Assembly: GCA_023664535.1 (NCBI GenBank)
Contig: JAMPFJ010000003.1
Span: 42,320 to 106,319 of the forward strand
Length of the DNA stretch: 64,000 bases
Direction: 5' to 3'
Source: Bacteroidales bacterium
Lineage (GTDB): Bacteria; Bacillota; Clostridia; Lachnospirales; Lachnospiraceae
A program made the translations under genes and the position numbers. The notes beneath the pieces were generated by a model, which saw nothing but the letters and a program-made list of their open reading frames with translations, had not been told where the DNA came from and did not search any database. Within the stretch, counting starts at the first letter, position 1. Each line of letters opens with the position of its first letter. Shown here one piece after another: positions 50,104-61,269 of this stretch.

Positions 50104-50949
50104 TCAGTCAAACATCGTCGCCGCCTCTACGCAATTATTCATCAGCATGGCAATAGTCATGGGTCCGACGCCGCCCGGCACCGGGGTAATCGCAGATGCA
50201 ACCGGTTCCACGCTTTCAAAGTCCACGTCCCCGCAAAGCTTGTTATTTTCATTTCTGTGGATTCCCACATCAATCACAACCGCCCCCTCCTTTACATAAG
50301 AGGCATCTATCATTTTCGGCTTTCCGATTGCCACAACTAAAATATCTGCACGTTTGCAGACATCCTTCAGATTTTTTGTTCTGGAATGGGTAACGGTTAC
50401 CGTACCGTTTTCCCGAAGCAGGAGAAGCGCCATCGGTTTTCCCACAATGTTGCTTCTTCCGATAACAACGCATTCCTTTCCTTCTATTTCGATGCCGCTT
50501 CTCTTAAGCAGCTGGATGATTCCGGCAGGTGTGCAGGAAACAAAGCCTTTTTGTCCGATACTTAAGGCTCCCACGCTCTGCGGATGGAAACCGTCCACAT
50601 CCTTTTTCGGAGAAATAGCTTTAATCACCGTATCCTCATCAATATGCTCAGGAACCGGAAGCTGCACTAAAATCCCGTGGATTTTCTCATCCTTATTGAG
50701 TTTATCAATCAAGGTAAGCAGCTCCTCCTGTGTCGTCTCCTCCGGCAGCTCATAGCTTTCCGAACGGATACCGATATATTCACAGGCTTTTTTCTTATTC
50801 CCTACATATACGGAGGAAGCCGGGTCATTTCCCACCTGAATTACTGCCATGCCGATTTCCTTTCCCTGTGCGTTTAACGCCGCTACCTTCTCTTTCAGTT
50901 CATCTTTAATCTGCCTGCTAATCACCTTTCCGTCAATTAAATCCGCCAT
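50104..50949 (-). CDS. folD: Bifunctional methylene-THF dehydrogenase / cyclohydrolase FolD
   Basis: 281 residues with KKKACEYIGI (catalytic Lys in VGNKKKAC), ILVQLPVPEHI, CTPAGIIQLL and the nucleotide site GRSNIVGKPMALLL. Converts 5,10-methylene-THF to 10-formyl-THF. Follows fhs by 15 bases, giving a two-gene C1 unit. Confidence 0.96.
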   Translation of the reverse strand: MADLIDGKVISRQIKDELKEKVAALNAQGKEIGMAVIQVGNDPASSVYVGNKKKACEYIGIRSESYELPEETTQEELLTLIDKLNKDEKIHGILVQLPVPEHIDEDTVIKAISPKKDVDGFHPQSVGALSIGQKGFVSCTPAGIIQLLKRSGIEIEGKECVVIGRSNIVGKPMALLLLRENGTVTVTHSRTKNLKDVCKRADILVVAIGKPKMIDASYVKEGAVVIDVGIHRNENNKLCGDVDFESVEPVASAITPVPGGVGPMTIAMLMNNCVEAATMFD

Positions 50950-50963
50950 CTTTATCCTCCTTA

Positions 50964-52631
50964 TTAAAATAACCCGACAATCCGGTCGTTTACCACATCA
51001 ATATTCTCTGCTGCGGGTACTTTCGGAAGCCCCGGCATCGTCATAATCGAACCGGTTATTGCCACCACAAATCCTGCCCCTGCATTGACATAAGCCTCCC
51101 TGACACTAATATCAAAATCCCCGGGTCTTCCCAGCTTTGTCTGGTCATCCGACAAAGAATACTGTGTTTTCGCCATACAAACGGGAAGACTGCCATAACC
51201 GAGAGCCGTAATCTTTTCTAACTGGCTCTTCGCTGCCGCCGTAAAGTTTACCCCGTTTGCACCGTAAATCCTTGTGGCAATGGTTTTAATTTTATCCTCC
51301 AAGGACATATCATCCTCATAAAGCATCCGAAAATCTGCTTTTTTCTTCTCCAATACCTCCAGGATTTTTTCTGCCAGCTCAAGACCGCCCACGCCGCCTT
51401 TTTCCCAAACTTTAGCAAGGGCAAAATCACATCCCTTTTCTTCCACAAATTTTTTTACAAAGGATAATTCCGCCTCTGAATCGGTAATAAACTGATTTAA
51501 CGTAACGACAATCGGAACGCCATACTGCTGTAAATTTTCAATATGCTTTTCTAAATTTACAATTCCCCGCTTTAATGCCTCCACATCCTCGTTATTCAGC
51601 TCTTCCTTTGACACCCCGCCGTTATATTTCAGCGCACGGATTGTTGCTACCAGTACAATAGCATCCGGTGATATGCCCGCTTTCCGGCATTTGATATCCA
51701 AAAATTTTTCCGCACCCAAATCTGCGCCAAAGCCTGCCTCGGTTATCACGATATCCGAAAGCTTAAGCGCAAGCTTTGTGGCTCTCACCGAATTACAGCC
51801 ATGGGCAATGTTCGCAAAGGGGCCGCCATGCACGAAAGCAGGGGTATGCTCCAATGTCTGAATAAGGTTTGGCTTAAGGGCATCCTTTAACAGGGCAGCC
51901 ATGGCGCCAACCGCCTTTAACTCCTTCGCCGTCACCGGTTTTCCCTCCACAGTGTAGGCGACAACTATCCTGCCCAGCCTATCCTTTAAATCCTCCATAT
52001 CATCTGCCAGACACAAAATCGCCATAATCTCGGAAGCTACGGAAATGACAAAATGGTCCTCTCGCACATATCCGTCCAGTTTATTTCCCAATCCAACAAC
52101 AACATTGCGGAGTACACGGTCATTCATATCCAGACAGCGTTTCCAGACAATCTGTCTCGTATCGATCTTCAATTCATTTCCCTGCTGGATATGGTTATCC
52201 AGCATTGCCGCCAAAAGGTTGTTGGCAGAAGTAATTGCATGGAAATCACCGGTAAAATGCAGGTTTAAATCCTCCATCGGCACCACCTGCGCATATCCTC
52301 CGCCTGCAGCGCCTCCCTTTATTCCAAAACAGGGACCCAGCGAGGGCTCACGGAGCGCAATGGAAGCCTTTTTTCCCATTCTTCCCAATGCCTGTCCAAG
52401 ACCTACCGTTACCGTAGTCTTTCCCTCACCTGCCGGAGTAGGATTGATAGCGGTAACCAGTACCAGCTTTCCTTCCCGGTTCTTTTCAATCCGCTTTGCC
52501 AGAGCATCCGAAAGCTTCGCTTTATATTTCCCGTAAAGCTCCAGCTCTTCCTCTTCAATGTCTAGCTTTGCCGCCACCTCCCTGATATGTACCATTTTCG
52601 CTTCCTGTGCAATTTCAATATCTGTCTTCAT
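50964..52631 (-). CDS. fhs: Formate-tetrahydrofolate ligase
   Basis: 555 residues; N-terminal P-loop [54 protein letters not shown] and [14 protein letters not shown] [17 protein letters not shown]. Makes 10-formyl-THF from formate and ATP, a key enzyme in acetogens and purine-fermenting clostridia. ATG has GGAGG. Confidence 0.96.
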   Translation of the reverse strand: MKTDIEIAQEAKMVHIREVAAKLDIEEEELELYGKYKAKLSDALAKRIEKNREGKLVLVTAINPTPAGEGKTTVTVGLGQALGRMGKKASIALREPSLGPCFGIKGGAAGGGYAQVVPMEDLNLHFTGDFHAITSANNLLAAMLDNHIQQGNELKIDTRQIVWKRCLDMNDRVLRNVVVGLGNKLDGYVREDHFVISVASEIMAILCLADDMEDLKDRLGRIVVAYTVEGKPVTAKELKAVGAMAALLKDALKPNLIQTLEHTPAFVHGGPFANIAHGCNSVRATKLALKLSDIVITEAGFGADLGAEKFLDIKCRKAGISPDAIVLVATIRALKYNGGVSKEELNNEDVEALKRGIVNLEKHIENLQQYGVPIVVTLNQFITDSEAELSFVKKFVEEKGCDFALAKVWEKGGVGGLELAEKILEVLEKKKADFRMLYEDDMSLEDKIKTIATRIYGANGVNFTAAAKSQLEKITALGYGSLPVCMAKTQYSLSDDQTKLGRPGDFDISVREAYVNAGAGFVVAITGSIMTMPGLPKVPAAENIDVVNDRIVGLF

Positions 52632-52640
52632 CCAAGCCTC

Positions 52641-55265
52641 CTAAAAATATTCGTCCACATACGCTTCAAACTGTTCTTCACTCATTAAGACCTGCCTCGG
52701 TTTGGTTCCCTCCTCCGGTCCTACTACACCTGCCTCGTAGAGCTGGTCCATAATTCTTGCCGCACGGTTAAATCCGATTTTAAACATCCTCTGCAGCATG
52801 CCAATGGATGCCTTATCCTTCTCAATAATAAACTTCCCTGCCTGTACAAAATATTCATCCCGGTCGTTTCCCGTCCCGCTTTCTTTTCCTGTATCCGTTC
52901 CTCCCAATCCTGCCGACGCAGTAATCTGGTTCGTCATTTCTTCGCTGTAGGCAGTCTCTCCGTTTTGCGCTTTCAGAAACTCCACAACACTTATCACTTC
53001 ATCATCCGAAATATAGGCTCCCTGGACACGAAGGGGTTTCGGGTACATTGTCGGATAAAACAGCATATCCCCGTTTCCCAAAAGCTTTTCCGCCCCCACA
53101 CTGTCAATAATTGTCCGGGAATCCACACCGGAGGAAACCGACAACGCAATTCTGGATGGCACATTTGCTTTAATCAGACCGGTAACCACATCCACCGAAG
53201 GTCGCTGCGTAGCAATTACCAGATGGATACCGGCAGCTCTGGCAAGCTGCGCCAGACGCACGATGGCCTCCTCCACCTCCGCCTTGGCAACCATCATCAA
53301 GTCTGCCAGCTCGTCCACAATAATGACAATCTGCGGCATTTTTTCCAGATTTTCTTCCGAAAGCTTTCCGGATTCCTCTACCTCTTTCACCCTTGCATTA
53401 TATCCCTGGATATTTCTGACATTACACTCCGAAAACAGCTGATAACGCTTTGTCATTTCCGCCACCGCCCAGTTTAATGCACCTGCGGCTTTTTTCGGGT
53501 CCGTCACCACCGGAGTCAGCAGATGGGGGATTCCGTTATACACCTTTAATTCCACCTGCTTCGGGTCGACCAGAATCAATTTCACCTCATCCGGTCTTGC
53601 CTTATATAAAATACTCATAATCAGGGTATTGGTACATACCGATTTACCGGAGCCAGTAGCCCCTGCAATCAGTAAATGCGGCATTTTCGCAATATCCTCT
53701 ACAATAACATTTCCTTCTATATCCTTTCCCACAGCAAAAGCAATCTTTGACGGATGTTTAATAAATTTCTCCGTATCAATCAGCTCCCGGAAACCGACGC
53801 CGCTTCTTACACTGTTGGGAATCTCGATGCCTACTGCGGATTTACCCGGAATCGGCGCCTCAATGCGGATGCTCTGGGCAGCAAGGTTCATCATAATGTC
53901 ATCGGCTAACCCGGTTATTTTACTGACCTTAACCCCCTGCTCCGGAACCATTTCATAGCGGGTAACCGATGGTCCACAGCTATAATTGGTCATCGTAACA
54001 TTTACCCCAAAGCTTTTTAATACCTCCTGAAGCTTAATGGCGTTCTGCCGGATTACCTCCTCCTTCGCCGCCGCCTGCGCTTTCCCCCTTCTCAACAGTC
54101 CAATCGGTGGAAAACGATACTCTGCATCGCTTTTTCCCACTTCCTTTGCCGAAACATTTTTCTGCTCCGGAACGGTTTTATCCTCCAGATTCATGGATTG
54201 CTTTTCTGTTTCCAGATTTGTTTCCTGCTTTTTCCCGGTAACCGGAGATTGTTCTTCCAGCACCTCCGGCACAATATTCTTTTTCCCTCTGGACCTGCGC
54301 TTTGTTTTCCCGGCATCCCGCTTTATGTCTTCTTTCGGTGTTTCCGTAATGGCGATATCCTCCATGCCCTCTCCTGGCAGCGGGAGCTCATATTCCATCG
54401 TAATCTCAATGACATCTTCATGCTGAGGTCTCTTTTCCTCCGCCGACGAAGGTAAAATTCCCTTATCGGCATCCGGCGGCAGAACAGAAATCCGGTCTAA
54501 CACAGAGGGCGATTTCCTCTCGGTAAAAATCTCATCCCGTTTTTTGGAATAGTCCTCTTTGACAATGGCAGCAGACGCCGGCGCTTTCCTTCTGGCAGTC
54601 CGTTTAACGTTAACCTCCGCCTCTTCTTCAAATTCATCCGCCCGCATTTCGGCAGGCAGTGCCGCCAAATCCTTAATCAAATCAATCACGGAAATCTCCG
54701 CAAACAGCACAACGCACAAAATAATTGCCAGTGCAAGAATAATATAGGTTCCCGCCGTGCCCACCACGCTATCTAACAGGTATGCCACGGAGCCGCAGAC
54801 AATTCCCCCGCCTTTATGCGCAAATCCGTTTTTAAACAGCTCCACAAACCGGTACTCTTCTATCCCGGCTGCCATCTGCCCTATCATGCCAAAACACAGC
54901 AAAACACCGGCGCCGAATATCACTTTATGTACCGCACGTTTTTTATATTCATTGATATGCAGGAAAAATGCGGCAAATGCAACGGCAGCCGGCATTATGT
55001 ACTCGATAATGCCGAATACGCCAAAGAAAAAATCGCTTACCGTATTGATAAATCCGCACAGACCAAAATTACCCAGCTCAAGAATCAGCATCACCGCACA
55101 GATAATCCATACGGCAATTTCCGGAGCATAGGAAGCTTCCTCCACCTCCCGTGCCTTTGCTTTTCCACCTGCGGGAGATTTTTTTTTCGTTGATTTTGTA
55201 TTCCGGGAATCCTTCCCTGTGTTTTTCTGATATGACGTTTTCCTGTTATTTTTACTGCCAGCCAA
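52641..55265 (-). CDS. ftsK: DNA translocase FtsK/SpoIIIE
   Basis: 874 residues: basic N-terminal tail, four to five membrane helices (about 45-205), a variable linker (about 210-385), then the motor: Walker A LLIAGATGSGKSVCTN, Walker B VIIVDELADLMM, and a C-terminal gamma winged helix (KASIGMLQRMFKIGFNRAARIMDQLYEAGVVGP). Pumps DNA at the septum. Start is TTG at 55265 with GGGAGG nine bases upstream; no ATG alternative before the first membrane helix. Confidence 0.93.
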   Translation of the reverse strand: MAGSKNNRKTSYQKNTGKDSRNTKSTKKKSPAGGKAKAREVEEASYAPEIAVWIICAVMLILELGNFGLCGFINTVSDFFFGVFGIIEYIMPAAVAFAAFFLHINEYKKRAVHKVIFGAGVLLCFGMIGQMAAGIEEYRFVELFKNGFAHKGGGIVCGSVAYLLDSVVGTAGTYIILALAIILCVVLFAEISVIDLIKDLAALPAEMRADEFEEEAEVNVKRTARRKAPASAAIVKEDYSKKRDEIFTERKSPSVLDRISVLPPDADKGILPSSAEEKRPQHEDVIEITMEYELPLPGEGMEDIAITETPKEDIKRDAGKTKRRSRGKKNIVPEVLEEQSPVTGKKQETNLETEKQSMNLEDKTVPEQKNVSAKEVGKSDAEYRFPPIGLLRRGKAQAAAKEEVIRQNAIKLQEVLKSFGVNVTMTNYSCGPSVTRYEMVPEQGVKVSKITGLADDIMMNLAAQSIRIEAPIPGKSAVGIEIPNSVRSGVGFRELIDTEKFIKHPSKIAFAVGKDIEGNVIVEDIAKMPHLLIAGATGSGKSVCTNTLIMSILYKARPDEVKLILVDPKQVELKVYNGIPHLLTPVVTDPKKAAGALNWAVAEMTKRYQLFSECNVRNIQGYNARVKEVEESGKLSEENLEKMPQIVIIVDELADLMMVAKAEVEEAIVRLAQLARAAGIHLVIATQRPSVDVVTGLIKANVPSRIALSVSSGVDSRTIIDSVGAEKLLGNGDMLFYPTMYPKPLRVQGAYISDDEVISVVEFLKAQNGETAYSEEMTNQITASAGLGGTDTGKESGTGNDRDEYFVQAGKFIIEKDKASIGMLQRMFKIGFNRAARIMDQLYEAGVVGPEEGTKPRQVLMSEEQFEAYVDEYF

Positions 55266-55383
55266 GCGGATGACCTCCCTCTGTATCTTTGTTTCCCGTC
55301 CCTCTCACATCCTTATCCCATCTGTTGATGCGTTATTTTTCGATAACGAGAAATTGTGTATTCTCTAAAAAATACCACAATAT

Positions 55384-56097
55384 CTATATATTACTATTTT
55401 TTTTCCGATTTATCAAGCTATATAAACAGCAAAACGCATCACTTATTCCACCCACCTTGTCAATCAGTCCGGATTTGACTGCTTCCCCGCCTACCAGGAC
55501 GCTTCCCACATCCTTTGCCAGCTCCGTTGTATTAAACATCAGCTCCTTCAATGCCTTCTCCTTAATTTGGGCATGGGTACAGGTAAAGGAAATAATTCTT
55601 TCCTGCATCTTGTCAATGTATTCGTAGTTGTGCTTCACCCCCAATACCGTTCCGTTCATATGGATTGGATGCACCACCATCGTTGCCGTGGGCACAATAA
55701 ATGAACGGTCTCCGGATACGCTTAACGGGACACCAATGGAATGGCCTCCTCCCAGCACCAACGTCACTACCGGAATGGAAAGCGACGCCACCATCTCCGC
55801 AATAGCAAGTCCCGCTTCCACGTCGCCGCCCACTGTATTTAATAAAATCAGCAGACCGTCAATATTCTGATTTTCCTCCACCCGGGCAAGCTCCGGCAAT
55901 ACATGCTCATATTTAGTGGTTTTCGCTGTTGGTCCCAGACATTGATGACCCTCGATTTCCCCGATAATATTCAGCAAATGAATCTTATATCCGTATTGGT
56001 TTTCCGCCAAATCGCTCTGCCCAAATTCTTTGATTTCCTCCCGTTCCTCTTTTTCCTTTTCTGCCACATATAATTTTTTCTGCTCTTCCTGCTCCAT
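55384..56097 (-). CDS. tepA: ClpP-like serine protease, TepA family
   Basis: 237 residues with the ClpP/crotonase fold: NTVGGDVEAGLAIAEMVA, catalytic Ser in GGGHSIGVP, His in MVVHPIHM and Asp in SGLIDKVGG. TepA is reported to help secretion or export in Bacillus. N-terminal tail is charged (KEKEEREEIKEFGQ). Lies upstream of ftsK, with AAGGAGG before the ATG. Confidence 0.85.
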   Translation of the reverse strand: MEQEEQKKLYVAEKEKEEREEIKEFGQSDLAENQYGYKIHLLNIIGEIEGHQCLGPTAKTTKYEHVLPELARVEENQNIDGLLILLNTVGGDVEAGLAIAEMVASLSIPVVTLVLGGGHSIGVPLSVSGDRSFIVPTATMVVHPIHMNGTVLGVKHNYEYIDKMQERIISFTCTHAQIKEKALKELMFNTTELAKDVGSVLVGGEAVKSGLIDKVGGISDAFCCLYSLINRKKNSNI

Positions 56098-56133
56098 TCT
56101 TCCGCCTCCTTATTTCAATAACCGGTTTATATA

Positions 56134-56160
56134 CAAAAAGGAAGATGTCCCCATCTTCCT
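56134..56160 (-). terminator. Terminator between yuiD and tepA
   Basis: Minus strand AGGAAGATG-GGGA-CATCTTCCT (9-bp stem) followed by TTTTTG. Confidence 0.88.
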
Positions 56161-56192
56161 CTTTAGTATTGCATAATCCCGTTATTTTATTC

Positions 56193-56669
56193 TTAAAGAA
56201 ACCGGCAGACCAGATATCCTGTTGCAATGCCGACCAAAATACCGCCTAATACCTGAACAGGCGTATGTCCCACATATTCCTTTAAAATAATTTTGGGCCA
56301 TTCCTCTTTTCCCGCATGTTTTAAATGCTGTCTGATTTCCTCGTTCCGCAAAAACAGATTCAAAATAACCGCCTGTTTTCCCGTCTCCATCCGGACATTC
56401 ATCGCATCATACATGACAATAATCGCCAGCGCCGTTGCCATCGGAAATTCAAAGCCGTCAATCCCCTTGCAATATGCCGTGGCATACATCAGCCCCACAA
56501 CCGTAGCAGAGTGGGAGCTGGGCATACCGCCGCTCCCTATCAGCCGCTCCGGATTAAATTCCTTTGTCAGGACAGAATTGATTATCGTTTTTAAAATCTG
56601 CGCTATTCCCCATCCCAATATCGGCGCCATAAACATTTTATTATGCAACAGCGTGTATAGTATTTCCAT
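56193..56669 (-). CDS. Divergent PAP2 family membrane protein (DUF212, YuiD-like)
   Basis: 158 residues with three to four membrane segments and the DUF212 signature GGMPSSHSATVVGL, GHTPVQVLGGILVGIATGYL. The SH pair resembles the PAP2 phosphatase core, but activity is unproven. Follows the GH94 gene by 26 bases. Confidence 0.85.
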   Translation of the reverse strand: MEILYTLLHNKMFMAPILGWGIAQILKTIINSVLTKEFNPERLIGSGGMPSSHSATVVGLMYATAYCKGIDGFEFPMATALAIIVMYDAMNVRMETGKQAVILNLFLRNEEIRQHLKHAGKEEWPKIILKEYVGHTPVQVLGGILVGIATGYLVCRFL

Positions 56670-56695
56670 ATTTATCCTTCCCCGAAACGCATTGT

Positions 56696-59092
56696 CTATA
56701 ATTCTACAACAATCTCGTTATTATCCGCCAATTCATCTGCCCGGATATAATTTCCCTCTGTTTCCCTGCCGTTTACCGTCATTTTCACGACACCGGACTC
56801 TTTACCGCCAGGATTCTTCACCGTAATATGCAGATGCTTTCCTCTGAAATCTTTATCAATCGTAAACTCTTTCCACTCGGAACAAATTGCCGGGTCAAGC
56901 CGGATTCCCTCGAAATCAGGTCTTAATCCGAGAATCCCCTCTACGCAGCCCACCATAACCGTAGATGCTGTTCCGGTAAGCCAGTGTACATGCGCACGGC
57001 CTTCAAAAGGCGAATCCGTACTTTCCGTAAACTGTCCGTGGCAGTATGGCTCCAGTTTCCGTATTTCGGCTTTATCATTCATGGATGCCGGTGAAGACTC
57101 CGTAAAGTATTCAAATGCCCTGTCGCCATGTCCCATCAACGCCTCTGCCAGAATAATCCATCCCTGCGGCTGTGAGAAAATACCGCCATTTTCCTTCGTT
57201 GCCGGATTAAACAGCAGCATAAGCGCCCCGTCAAATGCATGCTTCACATAGGCAGGCGCCATCAGCCTTACTCCGTACGGTGTATTCAGCTCCCTGTGCA
57301 CGGACTCCAGTGCAAGCTCTGCCTGTGCGTTATCTGCCAGACCGGAAATCACGGACCATGACTGCGGATTTAACCACATATTCGCCTCCGGGTGATGCTT
57401 GGAGCCAATCAGCTCGCCATCCTCTTTATAACCCCGGATAAAACGGTCCTCTTCCCAGCAGGTCTTCTGAATAATATCACCCAGCTCCTTCTGTACCTTA
57501 TCCAGATACGCAATATATTCCTCATCCTTTTTGCGCTTAGCAAATTTCCGGATTATGGTCATCGCATAATATAGCTGCATTGCCACAAAACTGGATTCTC
57601 CCTGCTTGCCAAGCCGCAGACAGTCATTCCAGTCCGCATGAAGCCCCGCCGGCATTCCGTGATTTCCCAAATGATTCATTGAAAAATCAATGGCGCGTTT
57701 TAAATGCTCATAAACCGTGCCTTCCCCGCCGTTGGCAAACAAAATCACCTCGTCCATAAATTCCACATTACCGGACTCGGCAATATATTTATATACCGTC
57801 GGGAACAGCCATAACGCATCGTCCGCACGGTAAGCGGGATGCCCGGTAGCCTTAACGTAGGAATCATCATCCGGTGTATCCTCATGTCCCGCATTATGCG
57901 TAAATTTAACCAGCGGCAGACCTCCGCCGTTATCCACCTGGGCAGACAGCATGAACCGGATTTTTTCCAATGCCATTTCCGGATTCAAATGAATGATACC
58001 CTGAATATCCTGAACCGTATCCCGATAACCGTATCCGTTCCGCAATCCACAATAAGTAAAGGACGCCGCTCTTGACCAGATAAAGGTCATAAAGCACTGG
58101 TAAGCATTCCATGTATTTATCATATTATTAAAGCTGTCGGACGGTGTTTTCACCTGCAAATGGGAAAGCTGACCGTGCCAGTAATCCCGAAGCTCGTTAA
58201 ATTCCGCTTCTGTCGCAGCCTCCACATCCTGATAACCGGCAAGAATCTCTTCCGCCTTCTGTTCATTTTTCATTCCCAGTACAAAGGTAAGTACTTTACT
58301 TTCTCCGGGATTTAACTCAAGTTTCGTGTGAAGCGCACCACATCCGTTGGCATTATAATTCAACGTATTGTCACACTGTCCATTCTCCACCGCCACAGGA
58401 TTCGCATAGGTATGATATCTGCCCAGAAAACTCTCCTTATCGCCGTTATAGGAAGCAATCTCCCCTCCTGCAAGACCAAAGAACCGGCAGGAATTCTGAT
58501 TTCCGTCCACATCACTTTTAATATTCTCATTTATTGTCTGGTAAATTTTGTTTCCTTTAAAATAAGTTTTGGTAATAAACAGCGTATACTGGAGATTCAC
58601 CTGGTCCTGCTCATAGTTGCAGTCATTGGTAAATTCGCAATAACCAAAAGCCGATAAGTTTCTCTTCTTATCTGAATTATTGGTCACCTTAAGCCGCCAG
58701 ACCTCATGGGTCTTATTCAACGGAACATAATATAATACCTCGGACTTAACGCCTGCATACTCCGCTTTCATATCGGTATAGCCTGTACCGTGATGACATT
58801 CGCTTTGATAAACCTCCAAGGGCTTTCCCACCGGCTGCCATGAGGCTGACCAGTAATCACCGTTTTCATCATCTCTTAAATAGATATATCTTCCCGGCTG
58901 GTCAAACTGATTAAAGATATAACGGATAATCCTGCCGTGGGCACCGCTCTTTTCAAAGCTGTAACCTCCTGCATTATTGGAAATAATCGCACCATACTCC
59001 GGTGAACCCAGATAATTTGCCCATGGCGCCGGGGTGTCCGGACGTGTAATGACATATTCTTTTGCTGCCTCATCAAAATAACCGTACTGCAT
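56696..59092 (-). CDS. GH94 glycoside phosphorylase, probable cellobiose phosphorylase
   Basis: 798 residues, cytosolic (no signal). Starts MQYGYFDEAAKEYVITRPDTPAPWANYLG, the cellobiose phosphorylase N-terminus. Catalytic Asp lies in HADWNDCLRLG, with phosphate-binding residues around GYRDTVQDIQGI. Cleaves cellobiose to glucose 1-phosphate and glucose, saving ATP. Length is typical. ATG 59092 has GAGGAG. No transporter adjoins; cellodextrin or related substrates are possible. Confidence 0.9.
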   Translation of the reverse strand: MQYGYFDEAAKEYVITRPDTPAPWANYLGSPEYGAIISNNAGGYSFEKSGAHGRIIRYIFNQFDQPGRYIYLRDDENGDYWSASWQPVGKPLEVYQSECHHGTGYTDMKAEYAGVKSEVLYYVPLNKTHEVWRLKVTNNSDKKRNLSAFGYCEFTNDCNYEQDQVNLQYTLFITKTYFKGNKIYQTINENIKSDVDGNQNSCRFFGLAGGEIASYNGDKESFLGRYHTYANPVAVENGQCDNTLNYNANGCGALHTKLELNPGESKVLTFVLGMKNEQKAEEILAGYQDVEAATEAEFNELRDYWHGQLSHLQVKTPSDSFNNMINTWNAYQCFMTFIWSRAASFTYCGLRNGYGYRDTVQDIQGIIHLNPEMALEKIRFMLSAQVDNGGGLPLVKFTHNAGHEDTPDDDSYVKATGHPAYRADDALWLFPTVYKYIAESGNVEFMDEVILFANGGEGTVYEHLKRAIDFSMNHLGNHGMPAGLHADWNDCLRLGKQGESSFVAMQLYYAMTIIRKFAKRKKDEEYIAYLDKVQKELGDIIQKTCWEEDRFIRGYKEDGELIGSKHHPEANMWLNPQSWSVISGLADNAQAELALESVHRELNTPYGVRLMAPAYVKHAFDGALMLLFNPATKENGGIFSQPQGWIILAEALMGHGDRAFEYFTESSPASMNDKAEIRKLEPYCHGQFTESTDSPFEGRAHVHWLTGTASTVMVGCVEGILGLRPDFEGIRLDPAICSEWKEFTIDKDFRGKHLHITVKNPGGKESGVVKMTVNGRETEGNYIRADELADNNEIVVEL

Positions 59093-59110
59093 ATTCGTCT
59101 CCTCTCTGTT

Positions 59111-59157
59111 TAGAAAAAGGGTCATCCGCATTAGTTTCCTTAACACAATGACCCTTT
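59111..59157 (-). terminator. Terminator after pnp
   Basis: Stem AAAGGGTCAT/ATGACCCTTT (59116-59125 with 59148-59157) followed on the minus strand by TTTTTC. Confidence 0.88.
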
Positions 59158-59175
59158 AATTCTTATTGCCCGTTC

Positions 59176-61269
59176 TTATGCTTCCTCTTGTGCATCCTTA
59201 AGGCTTAAGCTGATTTTACCCATACGGTCAATCTCCAATACCTTAACCTTAACCATGTCACCGATATTTACCACGTCCTCCACTTTGGCAACTCTTTCCT
59301 TTGAAAGCTTGGAAATATGGATTAATCCGTCCTTATTCGGTGAAAGCTCAACAAACGCACCGAAATTCATGATGCGGACCACTTTACCCTCATAAATTTT
59401 ACCGACCTCAATCGGGTCAACAATGGAATGGATAATCTTTAATGCCTTATCGATACCCTCCTGTTCAATGCCGCATACGGCAACACTGCCGTCGTCATCA
59501 ATATCAATCTTCACACCGGTTTCCTCAATAATGCCATTGATGGTCTTTCCTCTCTGACCGATAATTTCACCAATCTTTTCCGGGTCAACCTTTAACATGC
59601 AAATCTTAGGCGCCAATTCGCCAACCGTTTTTCTCGGCTCGGCAATCGCCTTGGACATTACCTCATCCATAATATATAATCTTGCTTCTCTGGTCCTTCT
59701 GATTGCCTCTTCCACAATCGGTCTGGTAAGTCCGTGAATCTTAATATCCATCTGGATTGCCGTAATACCGTCTTTTGTACCGGTTACCTTGAAATCCATA
59801 TCACCAAAGAAATCTTCCAGCCCCTGGATATCGGTAAGGACAATATAATCATCATCGGCAGCGCCAGTTACCAGACCACAGGAAATACCTGCCACCATTT
59901 TCTTAATCGGTACGCCTGCCGCCATTAAGGACATACAGGATGCACAGGTGGACGCCATTGATGTTGAACCGTTTGACTCAAATGTCTCTGATACGGTACG
60001 GATTGCATAGGGGAACTCCTCAACAGAGGGAAGCACCGGAATGAGCGCCCGCTCTGCCAAAGCACCGTGACCAATCTCCCTTCGTCCCGGTCCTCTGGAG
60101 GGTTTCGTCTCTCCCACGGAATAAGACGGGAAATTATACTGATGCATATAACGCTTACTGGTTTCCAATAAATTCAGACCGTCAATTTTTTGTGCCTCAG
60201 AAAGGGGAGCCAGCGTTGTCACATTACAAATCTGGGTCTGGCCACGGGTAAACATAGCTGAACCATGAACTCTTGGAATAATGTCTACTTCGGAAGCCAG
60301 CGGCCGAATCTGGGTGATTGCCCGTCCGTCCGGTCTCTTATGGTCTACCAGAATCATTTTACGGACAGTTTTCTTCTGGTACTGGTAAATCGCTTCACCG
60401 AGAACTGCCAGCCACTCCTCGTTATCTGCAAATGCCTCCTCCAGCTTTTCGGTAATCTGGCGGATATTCTCTTCTCTTACCTGCTTTTCATCGGTAAAGA
60501 CTGCCGTCTCCATCTCCTCCGGCGGCACAATCTCTTTAATTGCGGTGAACAATTCCTCCGGAACTGCACAGCTTGTATAAGAATGCTTCGGTTTTCCACA
60601 CTCTGCCACAATCTTGTTGATGAACGCAATTACCTGCTGGTTAATCTCATGAGCAGCGTAAATCGCTTCAATCATCTTATCCTCCGGCACTTCATTTGCG
60701 CCAGCCTCAATCATGATAACCTTCTCGGCGGTGGAAGCCACCGTTAATTTCAAATCTGACACCGCATTTTGTGCTTCGTTGGGATTAAATACAAACTCGC
60801 CGTCAATCAAACCGACCTGTGTCGTTGCACAGGGTCCGTCAAACGGAATATCCGAAATTGCCGTCGCAATAGCGGAACCAAGCATAGCCGTCAGTTCCGG
60901 TGAACACTCCGGGTCCACGGACATAACCAGATTATTCAAGGTGACATCATTGCGGTAATCCTTCGGAAACAACGGTCTCATGGGACGGTCAATGACACGG
61001 GAAGTCAAAATCGCATTTTCACTTGCTTTTCCCTCTCTTTTATTAAATCCTCCCGGAATTTTGCCCACAGAGTATAATTTCTCCTCATACTCTACAGAAA
61101 GGGGGAAGAAATCAATTCCCTCTCTTGGTTTCTCGGATGCCGTCGCTGTAGATAAAACGACTGTATCTCCGTAATGCATAAATGCTGCTCCGTTTGCCTG
61201 CGCTGCAACCCGTCCGATATCTACACGTAAGGTTCTGCCGGCAAGCTCCATTTCATACTTCTTGTACAT
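59176..61269 (-). CDS. pnp: Polynucleotide phosphorylase
   Basis: 697 residues: two RNase PH folds (GREGIDFFPLSVEYEE, KRPDGRAITQIRPL, RGQTQICNVTTL, MDFKVTGTKDGITAIQMDIKI), a KH domain (IGEIIGQRGKTINGI) and an S1 domain (GKIYEGKVVRIMNFGAFVELSPNKDGLIHISKLS). 3'-5' phosphorolytic RNase of the degradosome. rpsO, often upstream, is absent here. The 180-base leader is described separately. Confidence 0.97.
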   Translation of the reverse strand: MYKKYEMELAGRTLRVDIGRVAAQANGAAFMHYGDTVVLSTATASEKPREGIDFFPLSVEYEEKLYSVGKIPGGFNKREGKASENAILTSRVIDRPMRPLFPKDYRNDVTLNNLVMSVDPECSPELTAMLGSAIATAISDIPFDGPCATTQVGLIDGEFVFNPNEAQNAVSDLKLTVASTAEKVIMIEAGANEVPEDKMIEAIYAAHEINQQVIAFINKIVAECGKPKHSYTSCAVPEELFTAIKEIVPPEEMETAVFTDEKQVREENIRQITEKLEEAFADNEEWLAVLGEAIYQYQKKTVRKMILVDHKRPDGRAITQIRPLASEVDIIPRVHGSAMFTRGQTQICNVTTLAPLSEAQKIDGLNLLETSKRYMHQYNFPSYSVGETKPSRGPGRREIGHGALAERALIPVLPSVEEFPYAIRTVSETFESNGSTSMASTCASCMSLMAAGVPIKKMVAGISCGLVTGAADDDYIVLTDIQGLEDFFGDMDFKVTGTKDGITAIQMDIKIHGLTRPIVEEAIRRTREARLYIMDEVMSKAIAEPRKTVGELAPKICMLKVDPEKIGEIIGQRGKTINGIIEETGVKIDIDDDGSVAVCGIEQEGIDKALKIIHSIVDPIEVGKIYEGKVVRIMNFGAFVELSPNKDGLIHISKLSKERVAKVEDVVNIGDMVKVKVLEIDRMGKISLSLKDAQEEA